Source: CAYYMD01 sp964480425
Lineage (GTDB): Bacteria > Planctomycetota > Phycisphaerae > SM23-33
Assembly: GCA_964480425.1 (NCBI GenBank)
Contig: CAYZPY010000125.1
Coordinates: 1-7,578, forward strand
Length of the DNA: 7,578 nt
Direction: 5' to 3'
In this document: positions 1-5,246 of the stretch, in pieces
Layout: each line of letters begins with the position of its first letter
Numbering within the stretch: the first letter of the stretch is position 1
Position numbers and translations under genes: made by a program
Notes under the pieces: model-generated
Database searches by the model: none
What the model saw: the letters and a program-made list of their open reading frames with translations, nothing else
What the model was told of the DNA's origin: nothing

Positions 1-115
1 TTCCAGAGCCCGGCGGGCCCAGCAGCACGAAGTATTCCCCGGCGCCCACCTCGAGGGTCACCTCCCTCAGGCGGAAGTCTCCAACGCCGTACGCCAGTCG
101 CTCGGTGCGTATCAC
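1..115 (-). CDS. ABC importer ATP-binding protein, N-terminal 38 residues (cut by window edge)
   Basis: This is the start of the cytoplasmic ATPase that would drive the importer whose permease is encoded just upstream. Only 38 codons are visible, reading VIRTERLAYGVGDF and later GEYFVLLGPPGSG, where the frame leaves the window. GPPGSG is the beginning of a Walker A loop, and the spacing from the start (about 30 residues) with GEYFVLLG before it is usual for ModC/WtpC/CysA-type ATPases. The start is GTG at 115-113; its GTGA overlaps the permease TGA stop by 4 nt, and GGGAGG lies 9 nt upstream inside the permease gene, which decides the start. Signature motif, Walker B and any C-terminal regulatory domain are out of view, so the substrate cannot be read from this gene. 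Confidence 0.87.
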   Translation of the reverse strand, partial: MIRTERLAYGVGDFRLREVTLEVGAGEYFVLLGPPGSG

Positions 116-930
116 AGCCGGAATCCTCCCAGCAGGCGGATGGTGGTTAGCGCCGCCAACGCCACCAGTATCATCACCAGCCCCACGGCCAGGGCGACCT
201 CGAGGTTGCCCACCGACTGCTCCAGGAAGATGGTGGTGCTGAGCACCTCTGTCCGCCCGCGGAACGAGCCGACCAGGATAATCAGAGGACCGAACAGCCC
301 GAACGACCTGGCCCAGGTCAGCAGCCCTCCGGCGACGATGCCGTTTCTGGCCAGGGGAAGCGAAACGCGTCGGAAACTCCCCCAACGCGTGCATCCGAGC
401 GTCAGCGCCACGTCCTCCAGGCGCCGGTCAACGTCGTCGAAGGCGGTCTTGGCCGAGCGTATCGCGAAGCTCGACGCCAGAAGGAACTGGCACAGCACGA
501 TGCCCTTGGGCTGGAATACGAACTCCACGCCCAGTTCGTCCTCTATCCAGTTGCCCGGGTGCGTTTGCGAGAAGAACACCAGCAGCGTCAGCCCCGCCAC
601 CAGGGGCGGAAGGACGATGGGCAAATCCACGATGCTGTCCACAAGCGTCCTGCCGAAGAACCGGTATCGGCTCAGCACGTATCCCATCGGCACGGCGAAC
701 AGCAGGGCTATCGCCGTGGCGGTAACGCTGGTCCATATGCTCATCCACAGGGCGTGTCGGATGTGCCCGGAGGTCGCCACGGTGACGACGGCGTCGCGGT
801 CGATGTAAAACGCGTCGGTGATAATCAGCGTCAGGATGAACAGCACGAACACCGCCACAAAAAAAAATCCCCCCGCGGCGAATATTCTTCCCGCCCAGCC
901 GCTTACTGGTTGTGCGCCAGCGGGTCTCAT
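112..930 (-). CDS. ABC transporter permease, molybdate/tungstate/sulfate type (ModB/WtpB/CysT-like)
   Basis: This is the membrane channel subunit of a binding-protein-dependent importer, 272 residues from ATG 930. It shows a first membrane helix at about residues 17-38, several more helices, and the motif DLPIVLPPLVAG (102-113), which is typical of oxyanion permeases. The cytoplasmic EAA coupling loop is at about 172-192 (EDVALTLG then SLPLA), where the ATPase docks. A 30-residue external segment with PGNWIEDELGVEF also looks ModB/WtpB-like. Length suits that family (220-290). The frame continues upstream to a TTG at 957, but ATG 930 sits one base after the preceding TGA, so I prefer coupled initiation there; neither start has a clear Shine-Dalgarno. 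The anion is not decided: molybdate, tungstate or sulfate are all possible. The first helix is encoded over a G6-A-T9 run. Confidence 0.9.
   Translation of the reverse strand: MRPAGAQPVSGWAGRIFAAGGFFFVAVFVLFILTLIITDAFYIDRDAVVTVATSGHIRHALWMSIWTSVTATAIALLFAVPMGYVLSRYRFFGRTLVDSIVDLPIVLPPLVAGLTLLVFFSQTHPGNWIEDELGVEFVFQPKGIVLCQFLLASSFAIRSAKTAFDDVDRRLEDVALTLGCTRWGSFRRVSLPLARNGIVAGGLLTWARSFGLFGPLIILVGSFRGRTEVLSTTIFLEQSVGNLEVALAVGLVMILVALAALTTIRLLGGFRL
125..130 (-). promoter_or_regulatory. Ribosome binding site fixing the GTG start of the ATPase gene
   Basis: GGGAGG on the coding strand, 9 nt before GTG 115, lies inside the last codons of the permease gene. It decides the non-ATG start and supports translational coupling of permease and ATPase. 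Confidence 0.75.
859..874 (-). other. G6-A-T9 homopolymer tract in the first membrane helix of the permease
   Basis: On the coding strand six G, one A and nine T in a row encode Gly-Gly-Phe-Phe-Phe near residue 20 of the permease. The frame is intact here. Such tracts are prone to slippage in replication, transcription and sequencing. Confidence 0.6.
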
Positions 931-931
931 C

Positions 932-1309
932 TCAGCCGTATACGCCCCACTTTGCAAACTCGTGGTGCATCATGTACCACATGCACCCCAGCACCACGAG
1001 TATGGCCACGGCGCCGATGAGTTTTGCCGTTTTCGGCGGTAGTTCGGCGGGCGTCTGGCGCCCGCGAAGTTTGCGCTTCAGCACTACGTACGCCGCAAGC
1101 GTCACTATCGCCGCCACGAGGTAGGCGAAAACCTGTTTTCCGTACCAGCCCTGGGATGGGATGCCCCGGATTTTTCCCCATTTCCAGGCGTGCAGTGTGG
1201 GGTAGTATCGCAGCAGCGGGATTCCCAGCCAGGTGGTGGCGCAGTAGAAGACACCCGTCGCCGCGGCGAATATCGAACCGAGTATGTACGCCATGTCGGA
1301 TTTTTTCAT
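932..1309 (-). CDS. Small integral membrane protein, 125 aa, family not recognised
   Basis: The product is predicted to span the inner membrane three times, at about residues 7-33, 58-78 and 94-114. Between the first two helices lies an aromatic and basic loop (RYYPTLHAWKWGKI, then GWYGKQVF). A basic stretch KRKLRGR follows the second helix, and a short tail HHEFAKWGVYG ends the protein. I do not recognise a named family. The start is ATG 1309, which shares one base with the upstream TGA (TGATG), and AAAGGG lies about 9 nt upstream; the frame also extends to 1363, but that extension lies inside the preceding gene. The very tight coupling to the preceding membrane-protein gene suggests that the two products act together, perhaps as a complex. 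His115-His116 and His40 are possible ligands, but this is inference only. Confidence 0.8.
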   Translation of the reverse strand: MKKSDMAYILGSIFAAATGVFYCATTWLGIPLLRYYPTLHAWKWGKIRGIPSQGWYGKQVFAYLVAAIVTLAAYVVLKRKLRGRQTPAELPPKTAKLIGAVAILVVLGCMWYMMHHEFAKWGVYG

Positions 1310-1782
1310 CAGAAAGACCCTTTCAGCAGCGAGAGGTAACAGCCGACGATTACCTTGTACCACAGGATAACGTTAAGCAGCAGGCACAGCGGCACGTAGA
1401 GGTAGAGTTTGTGCTTTTCCTGCGACGGCTGGAACGTCCTGCGGAGCAGGTAGTACACCAGCAGAAGCGCGAGGGCGATGGCGCCCCAGTGCTCCTTGAC
1501 TTCGAACAGTCCCGTCGCCCAGGGGTAAATCGGGTCGAAATAAAATTCCCGAAGGTAAACGCGAAAGGCCGGGTATATCAGTATCCCCAGCACGTAAACC
1601 GCCAGGTAAGACCAGAAGAAGACGGCGTTGTAAAGTTTTTCGCGCCGCTGCTTCGCGAATTTTCCCCTGACGTACCCCGCCACGCACACCAGGTCGTGCG
1701 TGGCGGCGCCCACCAGCACGATGGTGCCGACCAGGTGCGCCACCAGCAGGGGAATGTACCAGTTCTCCAGAAATACGTTCAT
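1309..1782 (-). CDS. Four-helix integral membrane protein, 157 aa, with membrane histidines
   Basis: Four hydrophobic segments are visible at about residues 9-35, 52-74, 91-113 and 127-150. Histidines occur inside or at the edge of helices: His16 and His29 in the first, and His98 in the third within FEVKEHWGAIAL. A charged loop KFAKQRREK follows helix 1, and YPAFRVYLREFYFDPIYPW links helices 2 and 3. A small four-helix bundle with intramembrane histidines resembles b-type heme or CopD-like proteins in outline, but I cannot assign it to a family and heme binding is inference. The start ATG 1782 has AAAGGG 6 nt upstream. The gene begins 18 nt after the mini-propeller stop and ends in a 1-nt overlap with the next membrane-protein gene. 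Confidence 0.82.
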   Translation of the reverse strand: MNVFLENWYIPLLVAHLVGTIVLVGAATHDLVCVAGYVRGKFAKQRREKLYNAVFFWSYLAVYVLGILIYPAFRVYLREFYFDPIYPWATGLFEVKEHWGAIALALLLVYYLLRRTFQPSQEKHKLYLYVPLCLLLNVILWYKVIVGCYLSLLKGSF

Positions 1783-1788
1783 GTCGTA

Positions 1789-1794
1789 CCCTTT
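1789..1794 (-). promoter_or_regulatory. Ribosome binding site of the 157-aa membrane protein gene
   Basis: AAAGGG is 6 nt before ATG 1782, in the 18-nt gap after the mini-propeller gene. The gap holds nothing else that I can see, and there is no room for a separate promoter. Confidence 0.6.
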
Positions 1795-1800
1795 GGTAAG

Positions 1801-2064
1801 TTATTCGTCCGGTCGCTCGCCATGGAAGCAGATTATCCGATTGCCCTGCGTGGTAATATACAATTTTCGGTCGGCTATTATCAATCCGTCCCGGGCGGGC
1901 ATGGCGTCCGGTTGATATTGTGCGAGTTTGTCGCCGTTCGAGGCGTCCGGCACGCGCAGGACGATTCCCTCTTTTCCGGTGAACTCGTCCATGGAACGCG
2001 TGCCGGCGTCAAGCGGACCGGCGGCGAGCAACCACGCGAATACAAAACAGGTTTTCGCTTTCAT
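1801..2064 (-). CDS. Mini PQQ-like protein, 87 aa: signal peptide plus one terminal propeller blade
   Basis: The N-terminus is a signal peptide (MKAKTCFVFAWLLAAGPLDAG), so the product should be exported. The remainder aligns by eye with only the last ~50 residues of the two large propeller genes upstream: DGLIIADRKLYITTQGNRII here, against DGMSVADGKLYASTQNGKVL and DALADDDGKLFLALKNGTVV there. The first twelve bases (MKAK) are identical to those of the large gene at 5180. It therefore looks like a paralogue that lost its methyltransferase-like and propeller core but kept both ends. The ribosome site AAGGAG lies 10 nt upstream, merged with the TAA of the preceding gene, and the frame is intact, so it may be expressed. 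A single blade should not fold alone as a propeller; it could be a remnant or a partner that completes another protein's sheet. Function unknown. Confidence 0.72.
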   Translation of the reverse strand: MKAKTCFVFAWLLAAGPLDAGTRSMDEFTGKEGIVLRVPDASNGDKLAQYQPDAMPARDGLIIADRKLYITTQGNRIICFHGERPDE

Positions 2065-2074
2065 GTCGGGTTTG

Positions 2075-2080
2075 CTCCTT
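2075..2080 (-). promoter_or_regulatory. Ribosome binding site of the mini-propeller gene, overlapping the preceding stop
   Basis: AAGGAG lies 10 nt before ATG 2064 and shares its first A with the TAA at 2082-2080. A ribosome ending the large propeller protein would be placed to restart on the mini gene, which argues that the mini gene is still translated. Confidence 0.7.
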
Positions 2081-2289
2081 TATCCGCCGTAACAAACGAC
2101 GGTTCCGTTTTTCAGCGCCAGGAACAGTTTACCGTCGTCGTCGGCAAGGGCGTCGAAGACCGGATCTGCCGGGAGATTTACCTGTGATATCTGTTTTCCG
2201 TTGGCGACCGAGTAAATCCGCAGGACCGAATGGTGCGGGTCGGGGTTGTCGGGATTTTTAGGCCTGCCCGTCTTGAGTTCTATGACCAC
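2080..2289 (-). CDS. C-terminal piece of the frameshifted PQQ-like protein (third frame)
   Basis: This is the last segment of the locus that begins at 5180, read in its third frame. Sense in this frame extends back to about 2356 (SSRGLWILTGDKLCLAGWLDD), beyond the GTG at 2289, so 2289 is only a nominal start. The segment holds the final propeller blade, ending DGKLFLALKNGTVVCYGG, which matches the ends of the neighbouring paralogue and of the mini-protein. It is joined to the preceding frame by removing one base from the A5 run (T5 on the plus strand, 2354-2358). The TAA stop at 2082-2080 overlaps the ribosome site of the next gene. No Shine-Dalgarno supports independent translation, so I treat it as part of one broken gene. 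Confidence 0.75.
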   Translation of the reverse strand: MVIELKTGRPKNPDNPDPHHSVLRIYSVANGKQISQVNLPADPVFDALADDDGKLFLALKNGTVVCYGG

Positions 2290-3190
2290 GTCGTCCAGCC
2301 AACCCGCCAGGCATAGTTTGTCGCCGGTCAGTATCCATAGCCCGCGGCTGGAGTTTTTCGTGTTTGAGCCAGTTTCCGCCTTTACCCTTTGCCGTGCAAC
2401 GGATGTTCGTGCCCACGGCGAAGAAGTCCTGGCGGTAGCGCGTGAACTTCTGGTGCTGGTGTCCGACCTGGTTGTATTTTTGATATTGACCTTTGCGCCT
2501 GTGTTTCAGTCGGGTGTAGATATTCCCGACGTCTATCGAGCGGACTTCGTCGAAGACCAGGAGTTTTCCTTCGGCGCCCTTTCCGCGCCACCCCTGGCGA
2601 TGGAACCACGAATCGTCCAGCAGTCCCGTGGTGGCGATAAGAAGCCCGCCGCCGCGGCCGGGCTTGAGGTCCTTGTTCAGATTCGTCTGCCGCATGCTGA
2701 TTGCTTTTCCGTTGGAGGACAGGATGTCGGAGAGGAAGCCCCACTTTCCGTCGTCGCCCCAGTGTCCCGAGGCAAGTTTGTTGAATTGTTTCTGCTTTCC
2801 GGTCCGTGCGTCCAGAGCGTAGAGGCGGATGCCGCGATCGAGATTGGAGGAATATCCTGCCGCAAAATAGACCGTATCATCGTTCACCAGCACGCTTCCG
2901 TGTATGTGCAGCGGCGAGGCCAGGCGGTCTTCCCAGCCGATTCTGCGCTCAATTATAGAGGTTTTGAACCGCCATGCGAGTTCGCCGCTTTTTGCATCGA
3001 GGCAGTAGACCGACCCGTCGCCGCAGCCGAAGATGCACATGCCGTTGTATATCGTAGGGGGTGAATCTACAGGCCCGTTGGCGTGGAATTTCCAGATGGG
3101 GCTTCCGTCGCCGGCGTCGAGGCAGTGGACTGTGTATGCGTCGCGCCGGGCCACGTAAACCCCGCCGGCGGCGATGACCGGCGCTGTCAC
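2258..3190 (-). CDS. Second propeller region of the frameshifted PQQ-like protein (second frame)
   Basis: This is the middle segment of the locus starting at 5180. In this frame it opens VTAPVIAAGGVYVARRD and carries strong PQQ-like blade motifs: CLDAGDGSPIWKFHANG, GPVDSPPTIYNG, DGSVYCLDAKSGELAWRF and LYALDARTGKQ. It aligns along its length with the intact paralogue at 7578-5247, for example GPVDSPPT and GELAWRF in both, and LLDDSWFHR against LLDDTENHR. True homology ends near residue HEKL at about 2357, after which this frame gives unrelated residues up to the stop at 2258. The GTG at 3190 is unlikely to be a real start: homology continues upstream into the first frame, and the two join if one C is removed from CCC at 3198-3196. 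Confidence 0.8.
   Translation of the reverse strand: MTAPVIAAGGVYVARRDAYTVHCLDAGDGSPIWKFHANGPVDSPPTIYNGMCIFGCGDGSVYCLDAKSGELAWRFKTSIIERRIGWEDRLASPLHIHGSVLVNDDTVYFAAGYSSNLDRGIRLYALDARTGKQKQFNKLASGHWGDDGKWGFLSDILSSNGKAISMRQTNLNKDLKPGRGGGLLIATTGLLDDSWFHRQGWRGKGAEGKLLVFDEVRSIDVGNIYTRLKHRRKGQYQKYNQVGHQHQKFTRYRQDFFAVGTNIRCTAKGKGGNWLKHEKLQPRAMDTDRRQTMPGGLAGRRGHRTQDGQA
2354..2358 (-). other. Probable single-base insertion (second frameshift) in an A5 run
   Basis: On the coding strand GAAAAAC carries the change from GNWLKHE to NSSRGLWILTGDKL. Removing one A joins both, and the joined sequence aligns with the paralogue segment RPRALVKAGKKLILA. With the CCC site also corrected, the locus length becomes an exact multiple of three. 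Confidence 0.72.
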
Positions 3191-5180
3191 CGGACGGGCC
3201 GATTCGGGCTTTCCACTTTAGGCGCGGCTTTGCGGGCGCTTCGCTCGAGGACGAGCCGCTGCGGACATTGTCGCCGCGATACGTCGGCCAGGCGGAATCT
3301 GAAATTTCAAATTTGAGATTTGAGATTTCGGAGTATGCCGGTCCTTTTTCCAGTTCGCTCGATATTTCCACTTTACCCCACGAACATTCCTGCGACAGCG
3401 CGAAAAAGCCGTTTATCTTGGCGATGTTGTAGCACTGGCACGGGTCGGGCGGGACGTAGATGTATCCGTTGGCGGGCATTATCCCGTACTGGCATATCCC
3501 CCGGACCCACCGGTTGGTCTCGTATTCCTTCTTGTGCAGGTCGATTACCTGGATTCCGCTGTGCCCCAAAAGGATGTACCTTTCGGTGGCCTTGTCGCGG
3601 TAGCAGCGGTGGTGGTGCTGCGTGCGGGCGAAGTGCAACTCGTCGGTGATCTCGCCGGTGTGGATGTCTATGCCCACGCCGGTCTTTCCGTGGTTGATGA
3701 ACTCCGAGGTGGGCACCCTTACGCCCGTGATTATGATCCCGTTCTCGTTTTTTTTGCTTCCGCGCCAGATGGCCTTGAGCATCGGATTGGTCCACACCTT
3801 ATCGCCGATGGCGAACAGGTCGCCCGGCGAGCCGAAACCCATCGAGCCCTTGTGCTCCCACAGTTTCCTGCCGTCCTCTATGGAGAACGCGCAGAGGCGG
3901 TTCCACTTGAGGCACATGATGACGTCTTTGTGCGCCAATACGGTGGGGGCGTAACTTCGTATGAACAGACCCTCGGTCGGGTAGGGCGCAGTCCAGCGCT
4001 GCCGGCCTGTTTTCGAGTTCAGGCAGTGCAGATTTTCGTTGTCCAGGTAAAAGACGTTGTCGCCCAGCGCGCAGAGCGACAGCGGGACAAGGTATCGCAG
4101 GTTTTGCCCCTCGATGCGCCAGCGTTCCTCGCCGCTTTCGGCGTCGTAGGCGACGATGGATTTATCGGCGGTGGGCTCTTCGTACTCGGCCATCTCCCAG
4201 TATCCGTGGCAGCCGTCGGACTTTTCAATCAGTATGCCCGGGTCGCCTGTAACCGTCAGCAGCATACCGTCGTGGTGAATGATTTCCTCGGTCTCCTGGG
4301 AGCCCTTGTACGTGTGCAGCGTTTTCCCGGTGGCGGCGTCGAGTTTGACTACCGGGGCCTCGAAGCCCAGCGTTACGTAAACGTAATCGCCGAGGGACAC
4401 CAGTCGGCGGGGTAGTTGCTTGGGACCGGCGCGGAAGTTATACAGGTGCGTCATCCAGTCCGGTATGTCGCGCTTCCACAGGAGTTTCCCGTTGAACGCG
4501 TCGCGGGCGATGAGTTTCCATTTTGGCGGGCGGTGCATGACAGATACGGGCCCCTCGTCGTAGATGTAGAACAGCCGACCGTTGCTGGAGGTCATCGCCG
4601 ACATGCTCGCCAGGGCGTCGTGGTGGCGGGAGTGCCTCGGACCGGCGTACCACTGCATGTGACGGGGATGTCCTACTTTTTTGTCCCTGCTGACGGCGTT
4701 TCCGGAGGCGTCGTGGAGGTAATGCGTCCACTGGTCTATTGTCTCGGGTCGGGGCTTGACGATTTTCTCGCCGTTAATCCACGCCACGCCGCCCGGCGCC
4801 AGCACGCGCATAATCTCCTTTTCGTCCACGCGGCATTTGTCATCCGTAACGACGATAAGGTTCACGACGTTGTCGCCGTAGGGCAGGTTCCGCCCGTCGT
4901 ATTTCTCGGCAGAGACCTCCCCGTAAAGACCCAGCGAGTCGATGTATCGCCGCGCCTGCTCCACCTGGACGGCCTCGGTGTCCAATCCGTGGACGAGGTA
5001 CTTCTTATCGGCGTGCAGGGCGGCGGTCAGTTTTCCATCATTGCAGCCGACGTGCGAAACGACCCCGCCCGCAACCCTGGTTTCTTCGAGTATCTCCTGC
5101 GCCTGCTGCTGCGGGTTCCGGGCTGCGTATGCGCCGACAATAAAAAACAAGACGGGCACAAATACATATTTCGCTTTCAT
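2949..5180 (-). CDS. Exported methyltransferase-like / PQQ-like propeller fusion, first frame of a frameshifted ~1032-aa protein
   Basis: The product starts with a signal peptide (about 1-20, AYAA cleavage region). A class I SAM-methyltransferase-like domain follows at about 35-140: motif I SHVGCNDGKL (42-51), GLDTEAVQ (65-72) and MRVLAPGGVAWI (124-135). Then comes the linker DQWTHYLHDASGNAVS (149-164), a first propeller from about 195 to 600, and WPTYRGD (631), which opens a second propeller. Conserved signatures include HHHRCYRDKATERYI and RWVRGICQYGIMPANGYIY, with a nearby CQCY. ATG 5180 has AAAGAGGAG 9 nt upstream. Sense in this frame ends near 3197; the arginine-rich tail down to 2949 is a wrong-frame artefact. 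Removing one base at each of two homopolymers gives a single frame, 5180-2080, of 1033 codons including the stop. The protein acts outside the cytoplasm; ligand and reaction are unknown, and SAM would not normally be available there. Confidence 0.88.
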   Translation of the reverse strand: MKAKYVFVPVLFFIVGAYAARNPQQQAQEILEETRVAGGVVSHVGCNDGKLTAALHADKKYLVHGLDTEAVQVEQARRYIDSLGLYGEVSAEKYDGRNLPYGDNVVNLIVVTDDKCRVDEKEIMRVLAPGGVAWINGEKIVKPRPETIDQWTHYLHDASGNAVSRDKKVGHPRHMQWYAGPRHSRHHDALASMSAMTSSNGRLFYIYDEGPVSVMHRPPKWKLIARDAFNGKLLWKRDIPDWMTHLYNFRAGPKQLPRRLVSLGDYVYVTLGFEAPVVKLDAATGKTLHTYKGSQETEEIIHHDGMLLTVTGDPGILIEKSDGCHGYWEMAEYEEPTADKSIVAYDAESGEERWRIEGQNLRYLVPLSLCALGDNVFYLDNENLHCLNSKTGRQRWTAPYPTEGLFIRSYAPTVLAHKDVIMCLKWNRLCAFSIEDGRKLWEHKGSMGFGSPGDLFAIGDKVWTNPMLKAIWRGSKKNENGIIITGVRVPTSEFINHGKTGVGIDIHTGEITDELHFARTQHHHRCYRDKATERYILLGHSGIQVIDLHKKEYETNRWVRGICQYGIMPANGYIYVPPDPCQCYNIAKINGFFALSQECSWGKVEISSELEKGPAYSEISNLKFEISDSAWPTYRGDNVRSGSSSSEAPAKPRLKWKARIGPSGDSAGHRRRRGLRGPARRIHSPLPRRRRRKPHLEIPRQRACRFTPYDIQRHVHLRLRRRVGLLPRCKKRRTRMAVQNLYN
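3196..3198 (-). other. Probable single-base insertion (first frameshift) in a CCC run
   Basis: On the coding strand the reading is KWKARIG in the first frame and then RPVTAPVIAAGG in the second. Deleting one C from the CCC gives a continuous KARIGRPVTAPVIAAGG, which aligns with SSNIGGELTQPVVAGG of the paralogue. It is either a sequencing or assembly error or a true mutation. Confidence 0.75.
3301..3329 (-). repeat. 29-bp element of four 7-nt units, translated in frame (copy in the second paralogue)
   Basis: On the coding strand the element reads as four units of the form (G/C)AAAT(C/T)T followed by a final C: GAAATCT, CAAATCT, CAAATTT, GAAATTT. Its outer 12 bases are an inverted repeat with one mismatch around a 5-nt centre. 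Read in frame it gives the peptide EISNLKFEIS. It is markedly AT-rich against GC-rich surroundings and lies exactly between the two propeller regions, between LEKGPAY and WPTYRGD. Confidence 0.8.
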
Positions 5181-5189
5181 GACGGCGTA

Positions 5190-5198
5190 CTCCTCTTT
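5190..5198 (-). promoter_or_regulatory. Ribosome binding site of the second large propeller gene
   Basis: AAAGAGGAG is 9 nt before ATG 5180 and fixes this start, which places a signal peptide at the very N-terminus. Confidence 0.75.
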
Positions 5199-5208
5199 GG
5201 TTCAAAAT

Positions 5209-5237
5209 CCGCGGAATGACTTCCGTGGGCTGTTTTT
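5209..5237. terminator. Hairpin between the two large propeller genes, possibly a weak terminator or processing site
   Basis: An 8-bp inverted repeat (5209-5216 with 5221-5228, loop TGAC) lies in the 66-nt gap. In plus-strand RNA it pairs fully with one G-U and is followed by T5 at 5233-5237. In minus-strand RNA, the direction of the genes, one pair becomes a C-A mismatch and only four U follow. It is thus better as a stop for antisense transcripts than for the operon. Weak evidence. Confidence 0.3.
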
Positions 5238-5246
5238 ATGGATGCA

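Noticed and set aside
2064..2064. Lipoprotein signal in the mini-propeller protein (Cys at residue 6)
   Set aside because: The cysteine comes before the hydrophobic core and not after it, so there is no lipobox; ordinary signal peptidase I cleavage is more likely.
1024..2187. Long plus-strand open frame of 387 codons, and similar ones at 2246-3064, 3534-4415, 4416-5219 and 5277-6041
   Set aside because: Each lies opposite a minus-strand gene with clear homology or membrane helices. The products show no recognisable motif, and long antisense frames are expected in GC-rich DNA.
2354..3198. Programmed frameshifting as the explanation of the split propeller gene
   Set aside because: Two sites would be needed in one gene, neither resembles a known slippery site, and the paralogue needs none. 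An insertion error or mutation is simpler.
3301..3329. The repeat elements as a CRISPR array or insertion sequence ends
   Set aside because: There are only four contiguous 7-nt units with no spacers, and no transposase or target duplication is visible.
3748..3755. A8 run on the coding strand (A AAA AAC in phase) as a programmed -1 frameshift site
   Set aside because: The zero frame continues with strong homology to the paralogue on both sides, and I see no stimulatory structure or useful alternative product.
5181..5246. A promoter in the 66-nt gap between the large propeller genes
   Set aside because: AT-rich stretches exist, but I could not find a -35/-10 pair with proper spacing that I would defend.
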